Counted from the first letter of the stretch, positions 1-10,656 are shown. The stretch is 32,854 nt of DNA from Lysobacter antibioticus (GCF_001442535.1 NZ_CP013141.1:5281159-5314012); one strand, 5' to 3'. Numbers and translations: made by a program. Notes: a model not told the origin generated them from the letters alone.

Positions 1-169
1 GGAGACGGCAAGTCGTATGGGGATGAGGCATGCCTCGGCGACGCCTGGAGCCGTAAAGGCAGGTTGCAGACCACCAAAGCATGCGGCGGGTTTGATGGGT
101 AGTGAATCTGTTTGTACGGATGGCCGGGCGTCGGGCTCCAGGCTTGCGGCGCGAGCTTGATGCTTCACG
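1..169. other. non-coding left edge
   Basis: No confident gene. Frame 1 on the plus strand is open from the window edge to a TAG at 100-102 (33 codons). It could be the 3' end of a gene that starts outside the window, but its third-position GC is mixed and I recognise no family, so it is not called as a CDS. The rest leads into the first GTAG repeat at 170. Confidence 0.3.
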
Positions 170-460
170 GTCGCGGCTTGCGCCGCTCCTACAGGAGGGC
201 CCAGGCGGCTACGCGGGCTTTCCGGGGGCGCTCCGTGCAGGAGCGGCGTGAGCCGCGATTGTGAATCCTGGCGTGCGGCGCGAATTGGAAACCCCGCGGT
301 CGCGGCTTGCGCCGCTCCTACAGGAGAGCCCGGGCGGCTATGCGGGCTTTCCAAGACGCAGGTGGGCCGCTTCTTGTAGGAGCGGCGTGAGCCGCGACTG
401 CGAAACCTGGCGTGCCGCGCGAGCGCGTTACCCCGCGGCCGCGGCTTGCGCCGCTCCTAC
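170..460. repeat. GTAG (SMAG/REP-like) repeat cluster A
   Basis: Five copies of a 23-bp imperfect palindrome with a GTAG head, core GTAGGAGCGGCGTGAGCCGC. Reverse copies lie at 170-192, 299-321 and 438-460; forward copies at about 235-258 (degenerate head, GTGCAG) and 376-398. Each copy can form a short GC stem (GCGGC with GCCGC). Forward and reverse units alternate, so each forward/reverse pair can also form a larger hairpin. Sequence between units is also partly repeated (for example the motif CGGGCTTTCC). The GTAG head matches the SMAG elements described in Stenotrophomonas maltophilia and GTAG REPs mobilised by RAYT transposases. No RAYT gene is in the window. Confidence 0.85.
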
Positions 461-525
461 AGGGGAGCCCGGGCGTCTACTCGGGCTTTCCGGCGACGCA
501 GTGGGTCGCGCTTACAGGGGGCGTA

Positions 526-2817
526 TCAACGGCTCAGCGGAATCTCCAGATAGCTGCCGCCATACCACCGCACCCGCAGCGGTTCGCCGGCATCGGCGAT
601 GCTCTCCCCCGCTACCGCCTTGCCGCTGCCGTAGTTGATCTCCTGCTGCGGGTTGCGCAGCACGCTCACCACCGCCACCAGCCGGCTGCCGGGCTGCATG
701 CGTTTGCTGGTGGCGCGGCCGGCTTCGAAGTCGAGCACCGTGCGGTGGCCCGGTTGCAACAGCTGCCTGCGGCTGACGTCGCCGACGTAGCTGGCGCGCG
801 ATTGATAGCGCGAGAGTTCGAAATAGCGTTGGTCGGGCAGTTGCTCGTACAGCGAGATGTTGAAGTCGAAGTCGCGTTTGTTGGTTTCGACTTCCAGCCG
901 GCCGGAGAACAGGCCGCTGAATTCCTCGGCCTGATCGAAGGGTGCGCTGACGAAGACCAGGCTGTCGGCGGTGTCGAGTTCGCGGTCGAGGATGCCGCCG
1001 CCGGGAACGATGCGGTCGGCGTCGCTGCGGTCGCGCAGGTCGATGGTCTGTTCGGCGTAGCGGTCGGCGGCCGGCGCCAGCGCAGCGAAAGCGTTGCGGC
1101 CGTCGTGGCCGGCGGCCCCGAAGTAGAAGCGCTGGCGCCGCTGCGCCATCGCCGCCAGCGAGGGCGCGTGCTTCCATTCGTCGGCGCCCATCACCTGGTA
1201 GTTGATGCGGTCGGCCAGCAGCGCGGGCTTGGGCGCGCCCTTGAACACGTAATCGAACCATTGGTAGCGCAGTTCGCCCAGGTCGATCTGCGCTTGCGGG
1301 TCGAGCGTGTAGCCGCGCAGTTCCGCGCCGGTGGCGACGGTGCCGCGTTGGCCGCTGATGTGGTTGTAGGGGCCGATCACCAGGTAGTGCTCGGCCTGCG
1401 GGCGGTAGCGGTGGTGTTCGCGCAGGTAGTACAGCGCGCCGATCTGGGCGCCGTCGTAATAGCCGGTGGTGGTCAGCACTTTCAGATCCAGCGCGGCGAA
1501 TTCGTCGCGGTAGGGGATCATCGATTGCCAGTAGGCGTCGTAGTCCGGGTGCGACAGCCAGCGCAGGTAGAACGGGTTGGGCGTGCCGTCGATCTGCGGC
1601 AGCTCGCGGTACGGGCGCCCGCCGAGGTACCACTGGCGGTACATGCGGTTCCAGCGCGCGTTGTCCTGCAACGGGGCGTTGTCGACCTGGCGGTTGTTGG
1701 TCACGTAGAACGGCCAGTAGTACTGGAAGCCGTAGAAGATGCCGCCTTCCATCGGCACGTCGAGGCCGGGCGCGCCGGTCACCGAGGGCATCAGCGCTTT
1801 CAGCGCTTTGGGGCGGCGCTTGGCCGCGGCCCATTGGGTGAAGCCCTCGTAGCTACCGCCGTACATGCCGACGCGGCCGTCGCTCCAGGGTTGCGCGGCG
1901 ATCCAGTCGATCAGTGCCGCGGCATCGTCGCCATCGTGCTCGTACGGCGTCGGGCGGTCGCGGCTGCAGCCTTTGCCGCGGCTGTTGCCGACCACGCCGA
2001 TGTAGCCGTTGGAGGCCGAACGCCGCGCTTCGTTGAGGGTGGGGACCGGGTCGGCGTAGATGGTGAAGTTCAGCAGGGTCGGCAGGCGCGCGGGCGCGTT
2101 GCGTTGGCGCACGATCAGCGCGCAGACGGTGGCGCCGTCGGGCGTGACCACCGCGACATCGCGCTGAATCAGATAGCGACGCGCGTCGTCCGCGGCGATC
2201 AGCGCCGGCAAATGCGGCGCCAACGCGGCGTAGCTGCGTTCGACCTGGTAGCTGCGCAGCAAGGCCAGCGCGACATTGCGGTCCAGCCCGGCCTGTTTGC
2301 GCAGCGGCGCCAAGGCATCGGCCAGCGCGCGCTGTTGCCGCGGCAACTCCGCGGCCTCGAAGTTGAGCACGCGCATCGCCACGCCGGCGCTGCGGTCGTC
2401 CATGGCCGCGATCAGTTCGGCGAAGGCACGCGGCAGGGCTTGGTCGAACGCCAGCCCCTGCCCCGCCTGCAACGCCTTGGCGCGGGCGTACAAGCGGTAC
2501 TGGGCGAGGTTCAACGTCACCGGCACCGGGCCCTGGCTGGGGCTGGCGGCGAGTTCGTCGAGGCTGCGTTCGGCGGCAGCGTAGTCGCCGGCTACCAGTT
2601 GCAGGCGGAAGCGTTGGTTGAGGTCGCGGGCGCGGTCCGGGTCGCGATGGTCGGCAAGCAGTTGCCGCGCCAGGGCCGGCATGGCGGCGTCCAGGCGCGT
2701 CGCGTCGTCGGCGGCGATGGCGGGCATGGCGTAGGACTCGGCGGGATCGGCCGCGCGGGCGATGGAACCGCACAGGCCGACGGCGGCGATGGCCGTGATG
2801 AGGATCGGTCGCAGCAT
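526..2817 (-). CDS. secreted S15/CocE-NonD family serine hydrolase
   Basis: Predicted exported alpha/beta hydrolase of 763 aa. The start at 2817 is chosen because GGGAGG lies just upstream (GGGAGGGCAAATG) and the protein then opens with a signal peptide (MLRPILITAIAAVGLCGSIARA, likely cut after ARA); the frame stays open further upstream but runs into non-coding repeat sequence. Residues about 24-240 form an Ala-rich helical region without a recognised fold. From about residue 250 the S15 (Xaa-Pro dipeptidyl-peptidase-like) domain follows, with nucleophile Ser322 in GGSYEG, probable Asp455 in YYDGAQ and His486 in GPYNH. The C-terminal part resembles the beta-rich CocE/NonD C-terminal domain. 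Substrate is unknown: the family includes X-Pro peptidases, cocaine esterase and glutaryl-7-ACA acylases. A periplasmic or secreted peptidase/amidase is likely. It is monocistronic and flanked by GTAG repeats. Confidence 0.88.
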   Translation of the reverse strand: MLRPILITAIAAVGLCGSIARAADPAESYAMPAIAADDATRLDAAMPALARQLLADHRDPDRARDLNQRFRLQLVAGDYAAAERSLDELAASPSQGPVPVTLNLAQYRLYARAKALQAGQGLAFDQALPRAFAELIAAMDDRSAGVAMRVLNFEAAELPRQQRALADALAPLRKQAGLDRNVALALLRSYQVERSYAALAPHLPALIAADDARRYLIQRDVAVVTPDGATVCALIVRQRNAPARLPTLLNFTIYADPVPTLNEARRSASNGYIGVVGNSRGKGCSRDRPTPYEHDGDDAAALIDWIAAQPWSDGRVGMYGGSYEGFTQWAAAKRRPKALKALMPSVTGAPGLDVPMEGGIFYGFQYYWPFYVTNNRQVDNAPLQDNARWNRMYRQWYLGGRPYRELPQIDGTPNPFYLRWLSHPDYDAYWQSMIPYRDEFAALDLKVLTTTGYYDGAQIGALYYLREHHRYRPQAEHYLVIGPYNHISGQRGTVATGAELRGYTLDPQAQIDLGELRYQWFDYVFKGAPKPALLADRINYQVMGADEWKHAPSLAAMAQRRQRFYFGAAGHDGRNAFAALAPAADRYAEQTIDLRDRSDADRIVPGGGILDRELDTADSLVFVSAPFDQAEEFSGLFSGRLEVETNKRDFDFNISLYEQLPDQRYFELSRYQSRASYVGDVSRRQLLQPGHRTVLDFEAGRATSKRMQPGSRLVAVVSVLRNPQQEINYGSGKAVAGESIADAGEPLRVRWYGGSYLEIPLSR

Positions 2818-3083
2818 TTGCCCTCCCAGGCGCGCATGACTTCCCTGGCTGGATGCGGCCAGCGGCGGAATCGTCGCACAACCGGCACGGCGGCCGGCAA
2901 CGACCGGACGATTACGCCGGGTGGCTTGCTGTAGGAACGGCGCGAGCCGCGATTGCGAAACTTGGCATGCGGCGCGAGCTGGAAGCTCTGCGTACGGCGC
3001 GACGCGCAACCCCGCGGTCGCGGCTTGCGCCGCTCCTACAGGGGGCGGCTGCGACCGAATGTCCCGGGGCCGGCATGTAGCCA
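2818..3083. repeat. GTAG repeat pair B in the divergent intergenic region
   Basis: Between the S15 hydrolase (-) and the serine protease (+). It holds a forward unit at 2931-2953 (GTAGGAACGGCGCGAGCCGC, one substitution) and a reverse unit at 3017-3039, an inverted pair about 63 bp apart. Both genes must be transcribed outwards from this interval, so the pair lies in or next to their promoters. I could not place a convincing -35/-10 pair for either gene. Confidence 0.8.
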
Positions 3084-3125
3084 ATGACGCGCCTCGAACC
3101 CGACAATGGCGGTTCCCAACAACGG

Positions 3126-3965
3126 ATGTTGCGCATGCGTGCTGCCGCCCTACTGCTTCTCCTGGCATCGTTCGGTGCCAACGCGATCGTCGTCCGCGAC
3201 GATGTCCCGGATCTGCGTTATCGCATGGCGGCCTCCGAATTTCCTGCACTGGCGGACCTGCCCGGCGAAGGCCATGGAGTGCTCATCGCGCCGCGGTGGG
3301 TCGTAACCGCCGCCCATGCCGTCGCCTGGCAGCACGCTGTGGATGCGGTGGTCGTTGGCGGCACGCGGCGTGAGGTACGCCGCATCGTCGTCCATCCGGG
3401 CTACAAGCAGCCGCCCCAGGAGATGATCGACGCCGCGCTGAAATCCGGCGATTGGGAGGCGTTCTTCCAGTTCGCCGCCACTTCCGACGACATCGCTTTG
3501 ATCGAGCTGGCGCAGCCGGTGGGCGATGTCGAACCCGCGCGCCTCTACAAGGGCTCGGCATTGGGCAAGGTCGTCCGGATCATGGGGCGCGGCGCCACGG
3601 GGACGGGTTCGAAGGGCCATGCGCTGCACGGGCCGAACCGGACCGACCTGCGCCAGGGCTACAACCGGATCGGCATCGAGGAAACCCGCTGGATCGGATA
3701 CACCTTCGACCCGCCGCCGAACGCGCTGCCGCTGGAGGCGTCGACCGGTAGCGGGGACAGCGGCGGGCCGATCCTGGTGGCGGTGGACAAGGAATGGCAG
3801 GTCGCCGGCCTGACGGCATGGAAGCGTGGCCTGGTCGAAGGCACCGAACTGCACCCGGGGCGATACGGCGAAACCAGTTACGGCGTGCGCTTGGGGAACT
3901 ACGCAGGCTGGATCGAAGAGACGATGGCATCGGGCGGCGATTCCGCTAAATCCGCCGGGCGTTGA
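3126..3965 (+). CDS. secreted trypsin-like serine protease (S1 family)
   Basis: Exported chymotrypsin-fold protease. The catalytic triad is visible: His in VVTAAHAV, Asp in SDDIALIEL and Ser in GSGDSGGP (His78, Asp136 and Ser226 counted from an upstream ATG at 3084). I prefer the ATG at 3126 because the protein then begins MLRMRAAALLLLLASFGANA, a good Sec signal peptide; the ATG at 3135 is equally compatible. From 3126 it is 279 aa, a single protease domain with no PDZ or C-terminal extension. The domain starts with a short pro-segment before GHGVLIAPRW. Secreted proteases are typical of predatory Lysobacter, but the role here is inference. It stands alone between GTAG repeat clusters B and C, with the next repeat beginning 41 nt after its stop. 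Confidence 0.85.
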   Translation: MLRMRAAALLLLLASFGANAIVVRDDVPDLRYRMAASEFPALADLPGEGHGVLIAPRWVVTAAHAVAWQHAVDAVVVGGTRREVRRIVVHPGYKQPPQEMIDAALKSGDWEAFFQFAATSDDIALIELAQPVGDVEPARLYKGSALGKVVRIMGRGATGTGSKGHALHGPNRTDLRQGYNRIGIEETRWIGYTFDPPPNALPLEASTGSGDSGGPILVAVDKEWQVAGLTAWKRGLVEGTELHPGRYGETSYGVRLGNYAGWIEETMASGGDSAKSAGR

Positions 3966-4006
3966 GGCGGCGCGGGATTTCCAAGACGCAGGTGGGACGC
4001 TCTTCT

Positions 4007-4444
4007 GTAGGAGCGGCGCGAGCCGCGACCGCGAAACTCGGCGTGCGGCGCGAGCTGAGAGCCCGGTGTGCGGCGCGAGCGCGTTACCCCGCGGTCGCGG
4101 CTTGCGCCGCTCCTACAAGGGGCCCAGACGGCTGCGCGGGCTTTTCCGGACGCAGGTGGGTCGCTCTTCTGTAGGAGCGGCGCGAGCCGCGACCGCGAAT
4201 CTTGGCGTGCGGCGCGAGCTGAGAGCCCCGTGTGCGGCGCGAGCGTGTTACCCCGCGGTCGCGGCTTGCGCCGCTCCTACAGGGGGCCCAGACGGCTGCG
4301 CGGGCTTTTCCGGACGCAGGTGGGTCGCTCTTCTGTAGGAGCGGCGCGAGCCGCGACCGCGAAACTCGGCGTGCGACGCGAGCTGAGAGCCCCGTGTGCG
4401 GCGCGAGCGTGTAAGCCCGCAGTCGCGGCTTGCGCCGCTCCTAA
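4007..4444. repeat. tandem GTAG repeat array C, 164-bp period
   Basis: Three tandem copies of a compound element. Forward GTAG units lie at 4007-4029, 4171-4193 and 4335-4357, exactly 164 bp apart. Reverse units lie at 4094-4116, 4258-4280 and 4422-4444, also exactly 164 bp apart; the last has a degenerate end (CTAAAG for CTACAG). The sequence between units is nearly identical in each copy, including GTGCGGCGCGAG and the spacer CGGACGCAGGTGGGTCGCTC, so this is a true tandem duplication and not independent insertions. The array fills the interval between the protease stop and the proA stop (convergent genes) and ends 13 nt from proA. It could form stable hairpins at the 3' end of both transcripts. 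Confidence 0.9.
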
Positions 4445-4457
4445 AGGGGCCCCACGG

Positions 4458-5740
<1,283 letters not shown>

Positions 5741-5744
<4 letters not shown>

Positions 5745-6961
5745 GGCAAGACTTCCTTGGGCAACTCGGTGACGGCGCCGGGGCCGGCGTCGCCGTTGGA
5801 ACTTTGCGAAGGCTCGCTGGCGCGATCGAGCAGCACCAGGTCGTCGCGATGCACCACCGATTCGCCGTAACGGAAACCGATCAATGCTTCGATGTCGCGG
5901 CTGTGGCGGCCGGCGATCCGGCGCACCTCGCCGGCGTTGTACTGGACCAGGCCGCGCCCGAGCACGGCATCGCCGACGCCGCGCAGCTCGACCACGTCGC
6001 CGCGGCGGAACTCGCCTTCGGCCGCGACCACCCCGCCCGGCAGCAACGAGGCGCCGCGGTCGTGCAAGGCCGTGGCCGCACCGGCGTCGATGCGCAGGCA
6101 GCCGCTGGCCGGCGCATGCCGCAGCCACTGCTTGCGCGCACGCAGACGGTCGCTGCGCGCCGCCACCAGAGTGCCGTGCAGGCGGCCTTCGCCGAGCGCG
6201 GCGACCACTTCGGCATCGCGGCCGCAGAACAGCGCAGTGGCGATGCCGGCGGTGGCGGCCTTGGCCGCGGCTTCGAGTTTGGTGCGCATGCCGCCGGTGC
6301 CGAGCGCGCCGGCGCCGCCGCTGGCGGCGTCGAGCAGTTCCGGCGTGACCACGGCCACCTGCGGAATCGGTCGCGCCGACGGGTCGCGCTGCGGGTGGCC
6401 GCTATAGAGGCCTCCGATGTCGGTGGCGATCAGCAGCAGGTCGGCATCGACCAGGGAAGCGACGGCGGCGGCGAGGTTGTCGTTGTCGCCGAGTTTCAAT
6501 TCGTCGACCGCGACGGTGTCGTTCTCGTTGATCACCGGCAGCGCGCCGAGCCGCAGCAACTCGCGCAACGAGGCGCGCGCATTGAGATAACGGCGGCGGT
6601 TGCGCAGGTCGTCGTGGGTCAACAACACCTGCGCGACCGGCACCGGCGACAGGCCTTGCCAGAACGCGATCAGCGAAGCCTGGCCCAGCGAAGCCAACGC
6701 CTGCCGCAACACTAATCCGTTGCCACCGGCCTCGATGCGGCTGCGCCCGGCCGCGACCGCGCCGGACGACACCAGCACCACTTCGCGTTGTTGCGCGCGC
6801 GCTTCGGCGATGAAGCGCGCCAGCCCGGTGGCATAGCGCGGGTCGAGCCCGCCGCCGGCCTGATCGGCGAAACCGGCCAGCAGGCTGCTGCCGACCTTGA
6901 GCACAGCGCGACGCCAGTTCGGCAAAGGCTGCGCTATGAAATCCTTTGCCGCAACGCTCAT
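5741..6961 (-). CDS. proB: glutamate 5-kinase
   Basis: First enzyme of proline synthesis: ATP-dependent phosphorylation of glutamate, normally feedback-inhibited by proline. It has an amino-acid-kinase domain ([12 protein letters not shown] near residue 20; [20 protein letters not shown] in the middle) and a C-terminal PUA domain ([20 protein letters not shown] through [18 protein letters not shown]). The length of 406 aa is above the roughly 370 aa of E. coli ProB. The extra residues are a short N-terminal leader ([18 protein letters not shown]) and a disordered Ser/Gly/Pro-rich C-terminal tail after DDLVLL. ATG overlaps the argH stop as ATGA (6958-6961), and its own stop overlaps the proA start. 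An upstream start is possible in the open frame but would invade argH. Confidence 0.96.
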
Positions 6962-8247
6962 GTCAGTGCCTGCAAGCGTCTGCGCAACACGTCCAGGCGC
7001 AGGTCGGCGGAAGCGCCGGGCGAGACGCGCGCGGCCAGGCTCGCTTCCGGATCGCCTTCGGCCCAGCGCGCCGGATCGGCGGCCTGCTTGTAGGCATCGC
7101 GGAACGGCAGGCCTTGACGAGCCAGGTCGACGGCCAGGTCGGTGGCGTACATCGACGGGTCGAGCGCAGCGCGGAGGTTTTCGGGCTTCCATTCCAGGTT
7201 GCACAGCAAGTCCGGCAACAGTTCCAGCGCGGCCAGGCCGCGGCCGAAGGCGTGGAAGATCGCACCCTTGGAGAACTGCAGGTCGCGGTGATAACCCGAG
7301 GGCAACGACAGCAGATGCTCGATCTCCGAGCGTGCGGCAGCGACGCTGGCGTAGCTCGCGCGCATCAGCTCGATCACGTCGGGGTTGCGCTTGTTCGGCA
7401 TGATCGAACTGCCGGTGGTGTACTCGGCCGGCAGCGCGACGAAGGCGAATTCGGCGGTGGTGAACAGGCTCAGGTCCCAGGCCAGGCGGCGCAGGTCGAG
7501 CACTGCGGTCGACAAGGCATCGATCGCGCCGAGTTCGAACTTGCCGCGCGACAGCTGCGCATAGGCCGCCGACATTTGCAGGCGGCCGAAGCCGAGCGCT
7601 TGCGTGGTGTGGTCGCGCGCCAGCGGCAGGTTGACCCCGTAACCGGCGGCGCTGCCGAGCGGATTGGCGTCGACCCACTCCAGGGTCTGCTGCGCGCGCA
7701 CGGCGTTGTCGATGAAGCCTTCGGCCCAGGCGCCCCACCACATACCGGCCGAGGACACCACCGCGCGTTGCAGATGGGTATAACCCGGCAACGGCAGCTG
7801 CGCTTCGGCTTCGGCGCGGGCCAGCGCGACCTCGGCGGTCTCGCGGCACAGCGCGTACAGGTGCGACAGGCGATCCTTGAGCCAGAGCCGGGTCGCGACC
7901 AGGATCTGGTCGTTGCGGCTGCGGCCGGTGTGGATCTTGCGGCCGGCGTCGCCGAGCCGTTCGATCAAGCGCCCTTCGATCGCCGAATGGCCGTCCTCGA
8001 AACGTTCGTCGAGGACGAAGCGGCCGGCACGGAAATCCTCGGCCAGCACGTCGAGCTCGCGGCTCAGGCCGGCGAGCTCGTCGGCGCTGAGGATGCCGAT
8101 CTGCTGCAGGCCCTGCGCGTGCGCCGCGCTGGCCTGGATGTCGAACAAGAAGAACTCGCGGTCGAGGATCACGTCCTCGCCGGCGAGGAAGTTCTGGATG
8201 CGTGCGTCGACCTTGACGCCGGGTTTTTGCCAAAGCAGATCGGACAT
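6958..8247 (-). CDS. argH: argininosuccinate lyase
   Basis: Last step of arginine synthesis: cleaves argininosuccinate to arginine and fumarate. At 429 aa it belongs to the fumarase/aspartase superfamily. Signatures are HTGRSRND (106-113), GYTHLQ with the catalytic His158 (155-160), and the mobile catalytic-serine loop [12 protein letters not shown] (279-290). The start [18 protein letters not shown] fits family N-termini. No strong Shine-Dalgarno is visible, and the proS stop is only 17 nt upstream, so translation probably depends on coupling. It is followed by proB with an ATGA overlap, tying the end of arginine synthesis to the start of proline synthesis. Confidence 0.97.
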   Translation of the reverse strand: MSDLLWQKPGVKVDARIQNFLAGEDVILDREFFLFDIQASAAHAQGLQQIGILSADELAGLSRELDVLAEDFRAGRFVLDERFEDGHSAIEGRLIERLGDAGRKIHTGRSRNDQILVATRLWLKDRLSHLYALCRETAEVALARAEAEAQLPLPGYTHLQRAVVSSAGMWWGAWAEGFIDNAVRAQQTLEWVDANPLGSAAGYGVNLPLARDHTTQALGFGRLQMSAAYAQLSRGKFELGAIDALSTAVLDLRRLAWDLSLFTTAEFAFVALPAEYTTGSSIMPNKRNPDVIELMRASYASVAAARSEIEHLLSLPSGYHRDLQFSKGAIFHAFGRGLAALELLPDLLCNLEWKPENLRAALDPSMYATDLAVDLARQGLPFRDAYKQAADPARWAEGDPEASLAARVSPGASADLRLDVLRRRLQALT

Positions 8248-8264
8248 GGGGGCGCTCGATTCGG

Positions 8265-9590
8265 TCAGGAGTGCTCGGCGATCCGCACCGGCACGTCGGC
8301 CGGCGTCAGTTCGCTGCGTTCGCCGCTGGCGCGGCGCTTGAGTTCGACGATACCGCGATCCAGTCCGCGCCGGCCCACCACGACCTGCCAAGGCAGGCCG
8401 AGCAAGTCCATCCGCGCGAACTTGACCCCGGCGCGTTCTGGGGTGTCGTCGTGCAATACGTCGATGCCGCGCGCTTCGAGCTGCGCCTGCAGTTCGACGC
8501 AGGTGGCCTCGACCTGGGCATCGGCCGGGTCGAGATTGACCAGGCCGACGCGGAACGGCGCGACCGCATCGGGCCAGATAATGCCGCTGTCGTCGTGGCC
8601 GGCCTCGATGATCGCGCCGAGCAGGCGCGACACGCCGATGCCGTAGGAGCCGCCGTGGATCGGCCGCTCGTCGCCTTCCGGCGTGGTCACCAGCGCCTTC
8701 ATCGGCGCCGAGTATTTGGTGCCGAAGTAGAACACCTGTCCGACCTCGATGCCGCGGGTCTGTAGGCGCTCCTCAGTCGGCACTTCGCGCTCGAAGCGTT
8801 CGATGTCGTGCACGTCCTCGGTCGCGGCGTAGCGCGCGGTCCAGGCCTGCACGATCGGTTCCAGGTCGCCTTCGTAATCGGTGTCGTCGCCGGGAATCGG
8901 CAGGTCGAGCACGGCGCGGTCGCAGTACACCGCCGACTCGCCGGTCTGCGCCAGCACCAGGAACTCGTGCGACAGGTCGCCGCCGATCGGGCCGGTCTCG
9001 GCGCGCATCGGGATCGCGCGGATGCCCATGCGGGCGAAGATGCGCAAATAGGCGACGAACATGCGCCGGTACGAGCGGCGCGCCGCGGCCTCGTCCAAGT
9101 CGAAAGAATACGCGTCCTTCATCAGGAACTCGCGCCCGCGCATCACCCCGAAACGCGGCCGCTGCTCGTCGCGGAACTTCCACTGCACGTGGTACAGGTT
9201 CATCGGCAGCGCGCGATAAGAGCGCACGTTGGCGCGGAAGATCGCGGTGACCATGTCCTCGTTGGTCGGCCCGTACAGCAGCTCGCGCTCGTGCCGGTCC
9301 TTGATGCGCAGCATCTCCGGGCCATAGGCATCGTAGCGGCCGCTTTCGCGCCACAGGTCGGCTAACTGCAGGGTCGGCATCAACAACTCGAGCGCGCCGG
9401 CGCGGTTCATCTCGTCGCGAACGATGGCCTCGATCTTGCGCAACACCCGCAGGCCGGCCGGCAGCCAGGAATAGATGCCGGCCGCTTCCTGCCGGATCAG
9501 CCCCGCGCGCAGCATCAGCCGATGCGAAGCGATCTGCGCGTCGGCGGGGTTTTCCTTCAATGTCGGCAACAGGTAACGCGACAGACGCAT
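8265..9590 (-). CDS. proS: prolyl-tRNA synthetase, short form without editing domain
   Basis: Class II aminoacyl-tRNA synthetase charging tRNA-Pro. The start at 9590 ([20 protein letters not shown]) is preferred because GGAG lies 9 nt upstream and this is where family proteins begin; an ATG at 9617 would add nine residues. Visible parts are motif 1 ([18 protein letters not shown]), motif 2 ([20 protein letters not shown]), motif 3 ([19 protein letters not shown]) and a C-terminal anticodon-binding domain (from about [11 protein letters not shown]). At 441 aa it matches the alphaproteobacterial-type ProRS. It lacks the roughly 180-aa INS editing domain of the E. coli-type enzyme (about 570 aa), which clears alanyl-tRNA-Pro. 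It sits between argC and argH and upstream of proBA, so the Pro-tRNA enzyme would be co-transcribed with proline synthesis genes. Whether it is the only proS cannot be seen here. Confidence 0.93.
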   Translation of the reverse strand: MRLSRYLLPTLKENPADAQIASHRLMLRAGLIRQEAAGIYSWLPAGLRVLRKIEAIVRDEMNRAGALELLMPTLQLADLWRESGRYDAYGPEMLRIKDRHERELLYGPTNEDMVTAIFRANVRSYRALPMNLYHVQWKFRDEQRPRFGVMRGREFLMKDAYSFDLDEAAARRSYRRMFVAYLRIFARMGIRAIPMRAETGPIGGDLSHEFLVLAQTGESAVYCDRAVLDLPIPGDDTDYEGDLEPIVQAWTARYAATEDVHDIERFEREVPTEERLQTRGIEVGQVFYFGTKYSAPMKALVTTPEGDERPIHGGSYGIGVSRLLGAIIEAGHDDSGIIWPDAVAPFRVGLVNLDPADAQVEATCVELQAQLEARGIDVLHDDTPERAGVKFARMDLLGLPWQVVVGRRGLDRGIVELKRRASGERSELTPADVPVRIAEHS

Positions 9591-9642
9591 GACGACTTGC
9601 TCCAAACGAACCAGCAAACGAGAACCGAATTCCGCCTGTTAA

Positions 9643-9666
9643 TCCCCCCCTTTTGTTGAGGGGGGA
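9643..9666. other. C7/G6 hairpin between argC and proS
   Basis: TCCCCCCC, then a 9-nt loop, then GGGGGGA, gives a 7-bp stem in the 94-nt gap downstream of argC and upstream of proS. On the minus-strand transcript the stem is TCCCCCC, loop TCAACAAAA, GGGGGGA followed by TTAACAGG. There is no proper T-tract, so it is a weak terminator at best. It may be an RNA processing or stabilising element, or mark the edge of inserted DNA. Confidence 0.45.
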
Positions 9667-9684
9667 ATAGCGTGGTGGTTACGG

Positions 9685-10656
9685 TTACGGTTGCGGTCGC
9701 GGCTCCACCTCGATACCAGCCAACTCGTCGAAGCCGAACGCCAGGTTCAAGTTCTGCAAGGCCTGCGTCGCCGCGCCCTTGAGCAGGTTGTCCAGGGTCG
9801 ATACCACCACCACCCGGCGGCCGTCCTCGGACATGCTGAAGCCGCCGATGTCGACGTGGTGTTTGCCGGCGATCGCGCTGACCCACGGCGCCTCTTCCTG
9901 CACCCGCACCATCGGCTCGCCGTCGTAATGGCGGTGATAGTGTTCGACCAGTTCCTCGCGCTCGAAGCGGCGCGACAGGTGCAGGTTCGAGGTGATGGTC
10001 AGGCCGCGAAAATGCGCGGCCACGTGCGGCATGAATTCGACCGGGTGGCCGAGGTGACGAGTGACTTCGCGCTCGTGCATGTGCCCGGTCAGCGCGTAAG
10101 GCATCAGGTTGTCGCGCAGCTTGTCGGGGTCGTTCTTGTCCGACGGCGAGGTGCCGGCGCCGGAGTAGCCCGACACACCGAAGCACTGCACCGGGCCTTC
10201 GAGCACGTTGAGCAGCGGCGCGATCGCCAACTGCATCGCGCTGGCGTAGCAGCCCGGATTGCTGATCCGGCGCTGGCCGTGGTACTGGGCGCGGGTCAGT
10301 TCCGGCAGGCCGTAGTACCAGTGGTCGTCGAAGCGGTAGTCCGCCGACAGGTCGATCAACACCGGCTCGGCGCCGACCGCGTCGAAGGCGGCGACGCACT
10401 GCGCGGCCTTGCCGTTCGGCAGGGCCAGCACGATCGCATCAGCGCCCAGGCCGGGCAGTTCCTCATGGCTCGGCGAGCTGTAGCGCAGGTCGCCGCCTTT
10501 CGCCGCGTACTCGGGGATGTGGTCGGCGAGCGGTTGCCCGACCAGCTCGCGCGAAGACACGAAGGCCAGCTCGAACTGCGGATGCGCGGCGATCAGCCGG
10601 ATCAGGTCGGCGCCGACATGGCCGCGCGCGCCGACGATGCCTAGGGTCTTAGCCAT
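9685..10656 (-). CDS. argC: N-acetyl-gamma-glutamyl-phosphate reductase
   Basis: Third step of the acetylated arginine pathway: NADPH-dependent reduction of N-acetylglutamyl phosphate to N-acetylglutamate semialdehyde. At 323 aa it starts [18 protein letters not shown], a Rossmann GxxGxxG motif at about residues 9-15. The catalytic Cys136 lies in [12 protein letters not shown], and [15 protein letters not shown] and LTITSNLHL are family segments. The frame is open upstream to 10692, but the start at 10656 gives the normal N-terminus. It overlaps the 3' end of the upstream GNAT gene by 8 nt. A 94-nt gap with a hairpin separates it from proS, the largest gap in this half of the operon. Confidence 0.96.
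   Translation of the reverse strand: MAKTLGIVGARGHVGADLIRLIAAHPQFELAFVSSRELVGQPLADHIPEYAAKGGDLRYSSPSHEELPGLGADAIVLALPNGKAAQCVAAFDAVGAEPVLIDLSADYRFDDHWYYGLPELTRAQYHGQRRISNPGCYASAMQLAIAPLLNVLEGPVQCFGVSGYSGAGTSPSDKNDPDKLRDNLMPYALTGHMHEREVTRHLGHPVEFMPHVAAHFRGLTITSNLHLSRRFEREELVEHYHRHYDGEPMVRVQEEAPWVSAIAGKHHVDIGGFSMSEDGRRVVVVSTLDNLLKGAATQALQNLNLAFGFDELAGIEVEPRPQP

Noticed and set aside
1..102. 33-codon frame open from the left edge, possible gene end
   Set aside because: No recognisable motif and mixed third-position GC; cannot be distinguished from chance without upstream sequence.
412..2934. 840-codon plus-strand open frame opposite the S15 hydrolase
   Set aside because: It is antisense to a gene with signal peptide, Shine-Dalgarno and full catalytic motifs. 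Its protein is low-complexity (Ala/Val/Arg/Gly/His) without family motifs, a typical shadow in high-GC DNA.
3826..4414. short plus-strand frames across the 164-bp array, with repeated peptides such as SVGAARAATAKLG
   Set aside because: The peptides are translations of the GTAG repeat itself; no start signal or family supports a gene.
4007..4444. regularly spaced repeats, considered as a CRISPR array
   Set aside because: Spacers are nearly identical, repeats alternate in orientation, the period is 164 bp and no cas gene is present.
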